Positions 7,885 to 16,553 of a DNA stretch of 19,855 nucleotides are shown here, in pieces. Each line of letters opens with the position of its first letter. Position 1 is the stretch's first letter. The position numbers and the translations under genes are program-made. Source of the stretch: WTFY01 sp965220875. Its GTDB lineage: Bacteria; Pseudomonadota; Gammaproteobacteria; UBA4575. Location: the NCBI GenBank assembly GCA_965220875.1, contig CBDCRD010000001.1:1-19855 (forward strand), in the 5' to 3' direction. The notes beneath the pieces are model-generated. The model was not told the DNA's origin, did no database searches, and saw only the letters and a list, made by a program, of their open reading frames with translations.

Positions 7885-8646
7885 ATGACTGAACTACAGG
7901 TCCACGGTATCCTGGCCTGGGCGATTCTCGCAATTGCAGTTCCGACCTTTCTCTACCTGCTGCGTAATACAGCCCCGTTCGGTCGACACTACCCGGCCAC
8001 GGGCGGGGGGCTGTCCTTTTCCAACCGGACGGGCTGGATTGTCATGGAACTGCCTACCGTGGCTGTCTTTCTTTACGTGTATTTCTGTGGAAAGTCCGCT
8101 TGGGAGGTCGTGCCCTTGGTATTCCTCGTGATGTGGCAGGTCCATTATCTGCACCGGACGCTGATCTATCCGTTCCGGACGCGGACTAAAGGCAAAAAGC
8201 TGCCGGTCTCCGTTGCCGCTTCAGGTGTTTTCTTCAATGCAATCAACGCCTATATCAATGCACGAGTCGTGTCGGAGTTCGGGACGTACGACATTTCGTG
8301 GCTGGGCGACCCCCGCTTCCTGGCTGGCCTGGGAATTTTCCTTTTTGGAATGGCCTTGAACCTGCATTCCGACACGATCCTCCTGCGCTTGCGGAAATCG
8401 GGCAGTAATGGCTACTCAATCCCCAAAGGTGGAGGGTTTCGCCTCGTTTCTTGCCCGAACTACCTGGGGGAAATTCTGGAATGGGCCGGCTGGGCGCTAG
8501 CGACCTGGTCACTGGCCGGCCTTGCCTTCTTTGTGTTCACCGCCGCCAACCTGGTCCCGCGGGCCTATAGCCACCACCGATGGTACCGGGAAACGTTCGA
8601 AGATTATCCGACCGAACGAAAGGCGGTGATCCCGGGAGTTTTCTAA
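7885..8646 (+). CDS. Steroid 5-alpha-reductase-like membrane protein (Steroid_dh family)
   Basis: This 253-residue multi-pass membrane protein matches the 3-oxo-5-alpha-steroid 4-dehydrogenase family (SRD5A) over its whole length. The resemblance to animal enzymes is very clear at the end: GGGFRLVSCPNYLGEILEWAG, ALATWSL, FEDYPTERKAVIPGVF. Glu55 in MELP and Tyr88 in VHYLHR align with the human SRD5A2 Glu57 and Tyr91 that contact the steroid, as I recall them, and NLHSD lies in the NADPH region. Enzymes of this family reduce a carbon-carbon double bond next to a carbonyl using NADPH. The bacterial substrate is unknown and may be a sterol, terpenoid or enoyl lipid. AGGAAAAA lies upstream of the ATG. 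Confidence 0.85.
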   Translation: MTELQVHGILAWAILAIAVPTFLYLLRNTAPFGRHYPATGGGLSFSNRTGWIVMELPTVAVFLYVYFCGKSAWEVVPLVFLVMWQVHYLHRTLIYPFRTRTKGKKLPVSVAASGVFFNAINAYINARVVSEFGTYDISWLGDPRFLAGLGIFLFGMALNLHSDTILLRLRKSGSNGYSIPKGGGFRLVSCPNYLGEILEWAGWALATWSLAGLAFFVFTAANLVPRAYSHHRWYRETFEDYPTERKAVIPGVF

Positions 8647-8654
8647 ACCATCGT

Positions 8655-8720
8655 TTCCGTATCTCACGGAAGAGCCTTACGTAGCTAAAACCTCATTCGA
8701 GCCAAAACCAGGCTACGTGA
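8655..8720. repeat. Two inverted repeats between convergent genes
   Basis: TTCCGT/ACGGAA (8655-8671, loop of 5) is followed by TTACGTAGC (8677-8685) and its near inverse GCTACGTGA (8712-8720). They fill the 114-bp gap between two converging genes and could end transcription from either side. No T-run is present. Confidence 0.3.
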
Positions 8721-8760
8721 TTCGCCACATAATTTCGGGTCTGGCAGACGGCTTCCAGGC

Positions 8761-9603
8761 TTACTGTCTAGCTCCTCCGTAGGCACCCAGCAGTCCCTGG
8801 GGATCCTCGAACACCCCGCCCACTTCCTCGTGACCCGGACCGTAGAACACACCCGACAGCCGTTCATTGTCCGCATGGTAGCGGCTGAACTGGCCGTCCG
8901 TCACGACCAGATCCTCGTATATGACATCGGCATAGGCCTGCCCGGTGGTGACGTTGGCCATGCCGGTCAGGTACACGTCCGCCAGCACCTGTGCACCAAG
9001 GCTCACGGAGATGCTGGCATCGCCCGTGACATAGGAATCACGATGGGTGCCTGCCGTGTCATCCCTGGCCGATACGAAACCGGTCCAGGTGGCTTCCGTT
9101 TCAGGATTGGTGAGCGGAGCACTCCCGGTTACGGTAGCAAACACCTGGATCACTCCTTGATCAGGGTCTGTATCACTTGTGAAAATTGCGGACCGCGAAG
9201 CAAAGAAACTGTATTCCATCCAGCCACCGTGGTTGTGTGCGTCAAGGTACCTGCCTGAGAAATTTTCCACTGCCGTACTGATCCCGTTGGTATCCGGCAG
9301 TACCATGAGTTCCTCAGTATCTATACTGACCACCCGGTTTGAACGCAAGAAATGTGAGTAGCCCACCGAACAGTACATGCCCTTGCATTCCACGGACACG
9401 CGTTCAGGTTCCGTGCGGCCGGGCACCCAGTTCATCCAGTCCGTGGAAAGCAGAAGGTTGGCATCCGAAGCAATCCGTTCATAATCCTGTATCGCGTAAT
9501 ATTCAGGAGGCGGTACCGGGATTCGGCTGGATCCCCCGCTCATGCAGCCGACCATGAGTACACACAAGACAGGCGAAAGAAGGTATCTGCAGCGCAAGGT
9601 CAT
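8761..9603 (-). CDS. Lipoprotein with TbpB-like barrel end
   Basis: This 280-residue protein begins with a lipoprotein signal ending LMVGC (Cys20), so it should be lipidated and sent to the outer membrane. The mature part is rich in short beta strands and polar turns. The last 30 residues (LSGVFYGPGHEEVGGVFED, then LLGAYGGAR) follow the G-x-F-Y-G-P pattern that ends the barrel lobe of transferrin-binding-protein-B-like lipoproteins. A direct role in iron uptake cannot be claimed: that fold is used for many surface ligands. It follows another TbpB-like lipoprotein on the same strand by 75 bp and has a poor ribosome site. Confidence 0.7.
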   Translation of the reverse strand: MTLRCRYLLSPVLCVLMVGCMSGGSSRIPVPPPEYYAIQDYERIASDANLLLSTDWMNWVPGRTEPERVSVECKGMYCSVGYSHFLRSNRVVSIDTEELMVLPDTNGISTAVENFSGRYLDAHNHGGWMEYSFFASRSAIFTSDTDPDQGVIQVFATVTGSAPLTNPETEATWTGFVSARDDTAGTHRDSYVTGDASISVSLGAQVLADVYLTGMANVTTGQAYADVIYEDLVVTDGQFSRYHADNERLSGVFYGPGHEEVGGVFEDPQGLLGAYGGARQ

Positions 9604-9678
9604 TCGTGAATTATGATTTAGCCATACACCGGGTTGCCAGGGCGGGGTTGGGTCAGGAAAGTATACAATCCCTTTTTT

Positions 9679-10731
9679 TTATTGGCCTGCCACATCATTC
9701 TGGAACTGTGGAGTCATGCCATAGAATGATCCGATAAACACGGCTTCACTTTCATTTGCAGTCCTGAACGAACCGCCAACCGTGCCACCCACTAACCTTG
9801 AGACATCGTTGCTGTCCGCAAGGGTCGAGAACTTGCCGCTCCACGATCCCTCGGAGGATGCAATGTCCCGGTTTGGATTCGTGACCCGCAAGCCTGACCC
9901 TGAGAACGTGCCGTCCGGCCGGATAGGCAGTTCAAGAAGGTCGGCACGATAGGTTGAGGCCCCCGCAAATTTAGTCACAAAAGTATTGTCCGTGGCCACC
10001 ACAATATCCCCATCCAGGAAAATATTGTCTACCACGCCCACGATAGTCATGTCTGAAAAGTCTGCAGTAAACGCCGCGTCTCCCACGAATTCCCCATATT
10101 GTCGGACGGCATAAGGAAGTCCGGATATGACTATCGCATCCGGCTCGGTAATCAAGGAAACAAACAGCCCCCGGGTTTCACCGTTATAGGTCGCGGTGCC
10201 GAGTTCAGGCAGGACGGGCGTACCCATGAACTCGGGGCCGTCCATGAAGGCTCCCACTTCAACCGAAGTGATCGTTTCAAATGCATCCTCCACGCGATCG
10301 CTGGGTATGGGATTGGCCTTGCGCTCTCCTTCAATATGAATCCACCAGCCCCCTGCGGTGTAGTCCGAAAAGTCGTCATTGCCCCACGAAACACCTACCG
10401 CGACCGTGGTAATGCTTCCCGTGTCCTGATCTGTGATGCGTGAGTGGATACGAGGTCTTCCAGCCCTGTCGGTCTGGTTGGGTTCATGTTCTGTCACCAA
10501 ATGCTGGCTGCCGTCTAGCGTCAGCGTGCTGTGGTCCCGTCGAGTGACGGTCACAACCACGTCCGTGCCATCGAATGCGCTACGGACTGCTCCGGAAGCA
10601 GGTATCCGGTTCGCAGCATCGCGTGCACCTTCAATGGTCGTGGCCAAGGGCTCCAGTACAAAGGGGCTCCCTCCGCCACCGCAGGCAGTCAGAATGAACA
10701 CAGAAACGAGTATGGCAAGGATAGGCTTCAT
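9679..10731 (-). CDS. Lipoprotein with TbpB-like barrel end
   Basis: This 350-residue protein starts with a clear lipoprotein signal ending LTACGGGG (Cys17), with a flexible glycine linker after the lipid anchor. AAGGAGGA lies just upstream of the ATG. The C-terminal part has the repeating barrel pattern of TbpB-like proteins: GSWSGKFS, RLVGGTVGGSF and AVFIGSFYG. The first half is a beta-rich domain with GNDDFSDYTAGGWW. It lies upstream of the second lipoprotein gene (75-bp gap) and is probably co-transcribed with it. The family is likely. Ligand and surface exposure are not known. Confidence 0.75.
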   Translation of the reverse strand: MKPILAILVSVFILTACGGGGSPFVLEPLATTIEGARDAANRIPASGAVRSAFDGTDVVVTVTRRDHSTLTLDGSQHLVTEHEPNQTDRAGRPRIHSRITDQDTGSITTVAVGVSWGNDDFSDYTAGGWWIHIEGERKANPIPSDRVEDAFETITSVEVGAFMDGPEFMGTPVLPELGTATYNGETRGLFVSLITEPDAIVISGLPYAVRQYGEFVGDAAFTADFSDMTIVGVVDNIFLDGDIVVATDNTFVTKFAGASTYRADLLELPIRPDGTFSGSGLRVTNPNRDIASSEGSWSGKFSTLADSNDVSRLVGGTVGGSFRTANESEAVFIGSFYGMTPQFQNDVAGQ

Positions 10732-11061
10732 AGAGGTCCTCCTTAAGTAGGCTGAAGATTAAACGGAATGCGTAGAAAAAGCCAGAAAGTGCCGTGCCGG
10801 CATCGCACAGCCGGCCTGAAGCAAGCACGCATCCACAAAAGCATGGAAAGGATTTGGAAATTAAATACCGGAAAATATTTTTGAATTTTGAACATGGTCT
10901 GTTTTCGTGAAGTCACGTTGGGCAACCAAGATAGGGCATGCCGCAGGCAAAGAGGTTACTTTGCACACACTGCAAGAAATTCCGGAATTAGCCGAGACTG
11001 TCATGTCTCCCGCTTCATCTAGGCTCAGGGGGCATGGCAGTACACTCAAAATCTTACTTTT
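10732..11061. other. Intergenic region, no convincing gene
   Basis: About 330 bp between the outer-membrane protein gene and the lipoprotein pair. It holds an AT-rich stretch around 10855-10890 that could carry the minus-strand lipoprotein promoter, and a short inverted repeat GCCGGC/GCCGGC near 10797-10815. A 62-codon minus-strand ORF here (10861-11049) has no ribosome site or recognisable content. Confidence 0.5.
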
Positions 11062-12027
11062 TTAGAACTGGTACTTGAGATTCACGCTAACGGCAAACAT
11101 CTCGATGTCGTCAAGCTTGATGCGCCCACTCACATGTTCCCGGTCACCTCCGGCGGCCTGCGCCGGGGTGCGCAGGTAGGGCGGATGGCCACGCAACGGA
11201 TCCCACACGACCCCCCCATCAACGAAGGAATCAAAATCGACCCAACGGCCCTTGACCCCCAGCATCAAAGACTCGGTCAACTCGTAGTCCACTCCTACCA
11301 ATATCTGATAGCCAAACAGCGTATCGTCCAGCTCTGTATCTGCGTGACTGGCTGTGCTGGCAAGATTTGCCCTGACTTCCGCTTCATTGGGCAAACCTGC
11401 TCCGGTCGCGATCGCGCTTGCATCGCTGTTTCTCGCCCACAAGCTGCCATACTCCGCTTCGGTAAACCCGAAGCCCACACCCACACCCAAATACGGCGTG
11501 AACTTGCTGTCGCCGGCAAAATCCATGTACAGGTTGGCAAACAGGTTGTGCGAGGTGAGACTGCCGAGACGGTCGACCGTCCTCACAAGTTCCTGCGCAA
11601 GCTTGTCGCCCTGTACACCCGAGGCCCTGGGCACATCGGAAGTTTCGTCATAGCCGGTATCGCGGTAGAAGTACTCCAGTTCCACACGGAAACGGGAGTC
11701 ACGAAAGCGATAGCCGATCGCCGTGCCAAACAGAACGCCCTCGTCAGAACTGATACTATTGCTCCAGCCACCTGCCGCTCCCCGGTTCGGTCCGGTGCAG
11801 TTGTAACTCTCATACCCCGGAGTCTGCGTGACCGTTTCGTACATGGAATTGATGTATCCGTCACACACACTGGCCCGATCATTACTTTTTCCGGCCACAT
11901 CCACTGACCCGCCGAAATTCATGCCCAGTTCACTGCTGAGATAGAATCCTTCGGCGTGCACAGGGCCCACAATGCAAAAAGCAGTCAGAGTAGCCAGTGA
12001 AATCCCAAACGAGAAAAGCCTGTTCAT
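11062..12027 (-). CDS. Outer-membrane beta-barrel protein (Opa/P44-type porin-like)
   Basis: This 321-residue protein has a Sec signal peptide with a likely cut after PVHA (25/26). The mature protein has alternating amphipathic strands (GFYLSSELGMNFGG, FRVELEYFYRDTGYDE, KFTPYLGVGVGFGF, YQILVGVDYELTESLMLGVK, WVDFDSF) and ends in an aromatic residue (VSVNLKYQF), the usual signal for barrel insertion. It fits the broad outer-membrane beta-barrel families (OMP_b-brl/LomR-Opa type), larger than 8-stranded OmpA barrels, with long loops. AAGGAAGG lies before the ATG. The function may be adhesion, porin activity or structural. It sits upstream of two surface-type lipoproteins on the same strand. Confidence 0.75.
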   Translation of the reverse strand: MNRLFSFGISLATLTAFCIVGPVHAEGFYLSSELGMNFGGSVDVAGKSNDRASVCDGYINSMYETVTQTPGYESYNCTGPNRGAAGGWSNSISSDEGVLFGTAIGYRFRDSRFRVELEYFYRDTGYDETSDVPRASGVQGDKLAQELVRTVDRLGSLTSHNLFANLYMDFAGDSKFTPYLGVGVGFGFTEAEYGSLWARNSDASAIATGAGLPNEAEVRANLASTASHADTELDDTLFGYQILVGVDYELTESLMLGVKGRWVDFDSFVDGGVVWDPLRGHPPYLRTPAQAAGGDREHVSGRIKLDDIEMFAVSVNLKYQF

Positions 12028-12254
12028 GCTTACACCTTCCTTAAATTCTCCTCCAGTTCATTGATTCCCATGTACTGAAATTCACATGCAGAAGTCAGTT
12101 CGTACACTAGCAAGATATCCATGTTTTTAGTGTGATGAACCTGACCAATTTCATGTTTTTTACATGATTCGCAGTGATAGTACAGTATTTGAATCCTGAT
12201 TCAACGAGAAGGCCTGCAAAAGGCGCCGAGATAGCACACAAGCACCGCAGGCGC

Positions 12255-12490
12255 TTATACGCTCCTAAACATTCCATCCTCCAGGCGCGCTTCATGTGCC
12301 CGGGCCACATCTTGAGTGTGAATTTCACCCAGGATTGGCTGCCCCAGAATATCGCTAAAGGATGCAGGGAGAGAGACATGATGTGCCGGGACTTCGTTTT
12401 GGTAACCGGAAAACGTCCTTCCGCATGATCCAAATCGAAATCCTCCCACCGGTCTTGACTCACACAGACATGCAAAGCCCCGTAGCGCAA
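12255..12490 (-). pseudogene. Frame-switched gene remnant, unrecognised
   Basis: Two minus-strand frames read like coding sequence in succession. The first gives LRYGALHVCVSQDRWEDFD and runs to about 12400. The second, shifted, gives SFSDILGQPILGEIHTQDVA and ends at TAA 12255-12257. Joined, they would be one small polar protein of about 80 residues with a frameshift near 12410. I do not recognise the family. It lies between the chromosomal side genes and the tRNA-Lys fragment. Confidence 0.3.
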
Positions 12491-12555
12491 GGCTCAACGT
12501 ACTGGGAGTGGGAGTGTCCCTGGATTACTATCCAGTGTGCTGAGGACTTCACCAA

Positions 12556-12602
12556 TGGTGGGTCGTATAGGATTCGAACCTATGACCATCGGGTTAAAAG
12601 CC
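12556..12602 (-). tRNA. 3' half of tRNA-Lys(TTT), disrupted at the anticodon loop
   Basis: Read on the minus strand this gives the anticodon loop CTTTTAA, the 3' anticodon strand CCCGA, variable loop TGGTC, a T-arm ATAGG-TTCGAAT-CCTAT, the acceptor 3' strand and an encoded CCA (12556-12558). There is no D-arm or 5' acceptor half: pairing fails two bases before the anticodon loop, where unrelated AT-rich sequence begins. This is how a displaced tRNA 3' end looks at one side of an element that integrated by site-specific recombination. Confidence 0.8.
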
Positions 12603-12730
12603 TCAAATCAGAGATTATATTTATTTATTAATTAGTCACTTACGGTGTTTGCCCAATCAATACTGCAGTTGACTTATCAATCATTTACATATGGTTGCAT
12701 CTCCAAGTTGGTACAATTCTGGCACAGTTC
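12603..12730. mobile_element. Attachment-site arm adjoining the tRNA-Lys fragment
   Basis: This AT-rich stretch is closely similar, in the same order and spacing, to 16605-16730 next to the tRNA-Arg fragment. Shared blocks include TTATTTATTAATYAGTCACTT, YTTGCCCAMTCAATACTG, a second ATCAATCAYTTA, and the pair TGGTACA (12709-12715) and TGGCACA (12720-12726), 11 bp apart. Repeated short sites beside a tRNA-derived core are typical of integrase arm-binding sites. Confidence 0.65.
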
Positions 12731-12898
12731 AATCCGTATGCTCTGGTTACCTCTCTGACTCCAGAGGTACAAGAACCTCCAACTGGGCAATTAACTGGGC
12801 AAATTTTCCTGCACGATTTTCCAGACGACCGCAAAATGTGCAGCAACCAGCATATCAAGTAGATAAGCTTTGTCATAGCACATAGATGACTTCAACAG

Positions 12899-12925
12899 AA
12901 TCCAGATAAGGTTCTGGATTTTTTT
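12899..12925 (+). terminator. Rho-independent terminator
   Basis: AATCCAG (12899-12905), an 8-base loop, CTGGATT (12914-12920), then a T-run to 12925: a standard intrinsic terminator on the plus strand. No intact plus-strand gene precedes it (12731-12898 has no convincing gene), so it probably belonged to a gene now lost or decayed. Confidence 0.65.
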
Positions 12926-12966
12926 AGGCCTTGGAAGATGTGCGCTTGTCTCAGATTCGTTGTGTA

Positions 12967-13272
12967 CTATAACGCAGAAAAGGGCACATCAGGCCAAGAG
13001 AAGGTCCGCTGAAAGTCTGAATGCGAAAGCAGTTCGCGTGCTGAAGTTTGACTAGGGAATTGCACGAGGATGATCTGAAGCCCTGCAGTACGCGCCAACT
13101 TCATTGCCGGCAGACAATCGGCGTCACCGGTGACCAGCACGATCCTGTCTATAGACTGGTTAGCAGCATAAATTGCAATGCCAAAACCAAATGGAATGGT
13201 CCGCCCCTTCTGGGTTCGGCTTCAGTGAGCCAGAATGAATGCATCATTAACACCAAAGAAGGAGTGGACCAT
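12967..13272 (-). pseudogene. NYN-domain (PIN-like/LabA-type) protein remnant
   Basis: The minus-strand frame ending at TAG 12967-12969 gives FGFGIAIYAANQSIDRIVL, VTGDADCLPAMKLARTAGLQ and ARELLSHSDFQ, the C-terminal half of a NYN domain, including the VTGD.D acidic motif that belongs to the metal-binding nuclease site of this family. The same frame continues upstream through a TGA at 13222-13224 to an ATG at 13272, and the N-terminal half of the domain is missing. It is therefore a truncated, interrupted copy. Intact relatives are RNases or proteins of defence and RNA turnover. Confidence 0.65.
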
Positions 13273-13527
13273 TCCATTACTACATGAACCCGGACACAGG
13301 ATGGCAAATTGAGCAGCCGAGCACTATAATGAAAAGCGAGGCGTATGACGATTCAGGGCATTCACCGCGCACCACGACGCGGCGTGCTCCCAGTTGCAGC
13401 CTGCCGCAAGTGCGAGGAAAGCAGCACCCGGGCTGGTCGAGTAAACTTGGCCTGACAACGCCCTGCACCATTATGCAACCAGCATGGAGGACCACCCGTA
13501 CTGCCACAACTACTTGGAGAATCTACG

Positions 13528-16005
13528 GTGAGAAAGGTTTTCACAGCGCTCGCTGCGACCACCATGCTCACGGCGGGGATAGTCCATGCCGGCGCGCTGG
13601 CGCCAGCCCCGCAGATCATTGCCGAGTACGATCGCGAATTCATCGAGCGCTCCGGCGCCCAGACGTTTGGCGAGATGCTCGACACGGGCATCATCCGCTA
13701 CTTCTTCACTGGGGGACGCGACCTCCTCATCCTGGTGAACGGGCGGCCCTATGCAACGACCGCGAGCAATCTGGACACCCTCCCGCTCTCGGCAGTTGAG
13801 CGCATCGAGGTGCTGAGGGCCGAGAGCCTGGGGATACACGGCGGTCACGCTGCGGTGCGTGGCGCGTTCAACCTCGTGCTGAGGAAGGATCTGGATGGCT
13901 TCGACGTGCGGACAGTTGCCCGGATGCCGAGCCGCGACGGCGGCGAAGCACGCCAGGGCAGCGTCGTGTGGGGCGGCACGATCGGTAACGGCGGGCACAT
14001 GACCATCGGCATTGACATCCTCGACCGCGAGGAAATCGCAGGCCAGACCCGCACACACAGCCGCTCAAAGTGGACAGAGGGTGGAAGTTTCGCGGAGGCG
14101 CGAAACGTGAGCGTCGGCGGCAACACCGCCTATATCTTCGATACGAGTTCGCTCGAACTGAGAACCGTGGCACTCGGCGCATGCGACCAGTCGCTAGGCT
14201 ACACCGGCCCGCTCAGTAATCCACCGGGGATCGACTCAGGTGACAAGGGCTGCGGTTTCGCCTACGGCAACTTCTGGTGGGACAGCCCGAGCTACGACCA
14301 GAAGAATGTAATTTTGAACCTCAATCACCCGCTCGGAGAGCGCGCCGAATTCCATATGGATGCAAACGTCACGCTTGGGCGAACAGAGTTCCGCTACGCG
14401 CCATCGGTTGGTGTTTTCTCCGTTGCCCCAAGCGAGAGCCTGCTCGACGCGATCAACGCATCAGCGCGCAATGCAGACCCGGCATTCGAGGCGACGAGCG
14501 ATGACATCTTCTCGGTCGGGCACCGCTTCATCGGCCATGGCAACCGAGACTGGAGGACGAGCACCGAGGAGTACGATGCCTCGGCAAGTATCAGGGGCCG
14601 ATTCACAGAAGACTTCGGGTACGATGCCCGCATCAGCGCTTGGAGGTTCGACAGTTCGCTGTCGGGCGATACCTTTGTGGACGCTGCGATCATCAGGGAC
14701 GAGATTCTGGCTGGGAGGTATGACCTGACCGACCCGCTGTCGAAGGAACCGGACCATCTGAGAGCGATTGAGAGGAGCAGCCTGCGCGAGAAGGAGGACT
14801 TCCGCGGGAGGTATTTGGGCGTGCGTCTCGCGCTTGAGGGCGCCGGGCCGGGCATCGGCGGACGCACCACGGCATGGACAGCGGGGATCGAACTCGACCG
14901 CTCGGAGTCCCGCCGCACGCTGGCGTTCCGGGCAGAAGATGGCCGGACCCGCGACGTCAACGGAGTGCTCGGCTCGGGCGGCACCAGTTACTCTGGCGAG
15001 CGCGACACGGCGGGAGCCTTCGCCGAGGTGTCCCTGCCCCTCGCCGACACCGTCGACGTGAGGGCCGCAGTTCGGGCCGACGATGCCGACGACGTCGGTG
15101 GACTGGAGGCATGGCGCCTCGGGGCCGAGTACCGCCTGAGCGATATTTTCACGCTGCGCGGCTCGTGGAGCTCAGGCGACACGACGCCCTCCATGTACCA
15201 TCTGCACAGTACCGCGGCGCAGGACCATCCCTATGTCCGCTGCGTCCCGGAGAGCGGGCCACCGCCACGCACATGCGACACAGCGAACTACCGGCAGGTG
15301 ACGCGCAACACGACCGGCAACCCCGATCTCAAGCCCCCGGAGTCGGAGAGGCGCTCCATTGGTGCCGAGGCCCGCAAAGGACCGTTCTACCTCGTCGCCG
15401 ACTGGTACCGGCTCACGACCTCGGATTTGCCGGGGCAGCACGATGCCACCTGGGCAATGCTGAACCACCCCGATTGCCCGCCGGGTGGCGGCAGTGACTG
15501 CATCGAGCGTGCGGCAGGAGACATCGCTATTCACGCGAGCTTTGCGAACATCATCGAGACCAAAATCTCAGGGGTCAACACACGGTTCGGAGCGCGCATG
15601 GAGACCGGCTGGGGCTTCGTCGCCATGCGCGGGCTCTGGCGCTACGTCTCCAGCAGTGACGAGCATATCGCAGGCGAGAAGCGGCCGAACCCGCTCCCAC
15701 GCAACGCCGTGCGCATCGTGACCTCGGCTGGGCGCGGCGGCCTCACCGCATTCTGGGCCCTGAACTACCGCGACGAGATCGAGAACCGGTGGGACGACGG
15801 CCAGTTCAATTCCTGGACCGGCCACGACGTGACGCTCGACTGGAGAGAGCCATTAGGATTCAAAAACATGCGGCTGACCTCAGGCGTGTACAACGTCACC
15901 GATGCGAAGCTCTCCACGAACACCGCAAATCCATCCACGACTGATGGGCCACGCGCGGCTGGCTGGGGACGGACCTTCTTTGCAACTCTCAGCATGCGGC
16001 TCTGA
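13528..16005 (+). CDS. TonB-dependent receptor-like outer-membrane protein
   Basis: This 825-residue protein starts at GTG 13528, with GGAGAA seven bases upstream and a Sec signal cut near VHA/GA (20-21). Residues 27-125 form a plug domain (IIAEYDREFIERSGAQTFGE, LLILVNGRPY, LPLSAVERIEVLRA, GAFNLVLRKD), followed by a long beta-barrel ending LYNVTD-like VYNVTDAKLS and RTFFATLSMRL. No TonB box such as an ETVVVT-type motif is visible between the signal and the plug, and there is no STN domain. Such receptors import siderophores, cobalamin, glycans or other large solutes; the ligand here is unknown. Base composition is far more GC-rich than in its neighbours, and it stands alone on its strand, which suggests recent acquisition. 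Confidence 0.85.
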   Translation: MRKVFTALAATTMLTAGIVHAGALAPAPQIIAEYDREFIERSGAQTFGEMLDTGIIRYFFTGGRDLLILVNGRPYATTASNLDTLPLSAVERIEVLRAESLGIHGGHAAVRGAFNLVLRKDLDGFDVRTVARMPSRDGGEARQGSVVWGGTIGNGGHMTIGIDILDREEIAGQTRTHSRSKWTEGGSFAEARNVSVGGNTAYIFDTSSLELRTVALGACDQSLGYTGPLSNPPGIDSGDKGCGFAYGNFWWDSPSYDQKNVILNLNHPLGERAEFHMDANVTLGRTEFRYAPSVGVFSVAPSESLLDAINASARNADPAFEATSDDIFSVGHRFIGHGNRDWRTSTEEYDASASIRGRFTEDFGYDARISAWRFDSSLSGDTFVDAAIIRDEILAGRYDLTDPLSKEPDHLRAIERSSLREKEDFRGRYLGVRLALEGAGPGIGGRTTAWTAGIELDRSESRRTLAFRAEDGRTRDVNGVLGSGGTSYSGERDTAGAFAEVSLPLADTVDVRAAVRADDADDVGGLEAWRLGAEYRLSDIFTLRGSWSSGDTTPSMYHLHSTAAQDHPYVRCVPESGPPPRTCDTANYRQVTRNTTGNPDLKPPESERRSIGAEARKGPFYLVADWYRLTTSDLPGQHDATWAMLNHPDCPPGGGSDCIERAAGDIAIHASFANIIETKISGVNTRFGARMETGWGFVAMRGLWRYVSSSDEHIAGEKRPNPLPRNAVRIVTSAGRGGLTAFWALNYRDEIENRWDDGQFNSWTGHDVTLDWREPLGFKNMRLTSGVYNVTDAKLSTNTANPSTTDGPRAAGWGRTFFATLSMRL

Positions 16006-16553
16006 GGTACTGACCGAACTGGGGGTATGCGGAGTGCATTGGCCGGGCAGGCGTTGGTGTTCACGCCGCCGCGTGGGGTTCTGACACGTTGCTGCTGGAG
16101 ACGGGCAAGACGAATGGAGGCGAACCCGACCCGCCGAATCGACCACTGGTGTCTCGGCAATATCGACTAGCAGGAGGTGCCAGCTCAAATACAACGGGAT
16201 CACCACACCAAACCTTCCGTCAACTCAGAAGGCTGCAATGGATCAGATCGGGATCGTCGGAAGATGTCGGTCTCGGTGGTTGCGATCCCCCTGGATGCAA
16301 ACGGGCATGGACAATACTGCATGAAAGGATGCACGCCGACACACGGGGCTGACCTAAGTGTGAGCGCATGACCTCAGACACACGTTTGGGCGCGCCTTCG
16401 GGCCGCCGAAGTGAGCTGCAGGGACCAGTTGGGACACAAGTCGGGAAGGATTACGACGCACTACTCGGGCCGAGTCGGAAAACCTGCTTGAGGTCACCAA
16501 CTGGGTATGTGGAGAGAACTCCCGTAAAAGTCCTGCACTGATGTTGCTAAAGG
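16006..16553. other. Non-coding or decayed stretch after the TonB receptor
   Basis: About 550 bp with no gene I can support. ORFs of 60-90 codons occur on both strands but lack ribosome sites and recognisable content. GC content falls from the receptor towards the tRNA-Arg fragment, so this is probably eroded DNA between two insertions. Confidence 0.4.

Noticed and set aside
7752..7886. N-terminal extension of the alpha/beta hydrolase
   Set aside because: It would overlap the divergent gene start, and homology begins with the ATG at 7751.
10861..11049. 62-codon minus-strand ORF
   Set aside because: No ribosome site, no recognisable motif, and it lies in a likely promoter region.
12691..12885. 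Overlapping ORFs on both strands after the first arm
   Set aside because: Both have unlikely composition and no ribosome site, and they share sequence with the short repeats.
13284..13799. 171-codon plus-strand ORF and long minus-strand ORFs over the TonB receptor gene
   Set aside because: They are spurious frames produced by high GC content; the receptor frame carries all the recognisable protein features.
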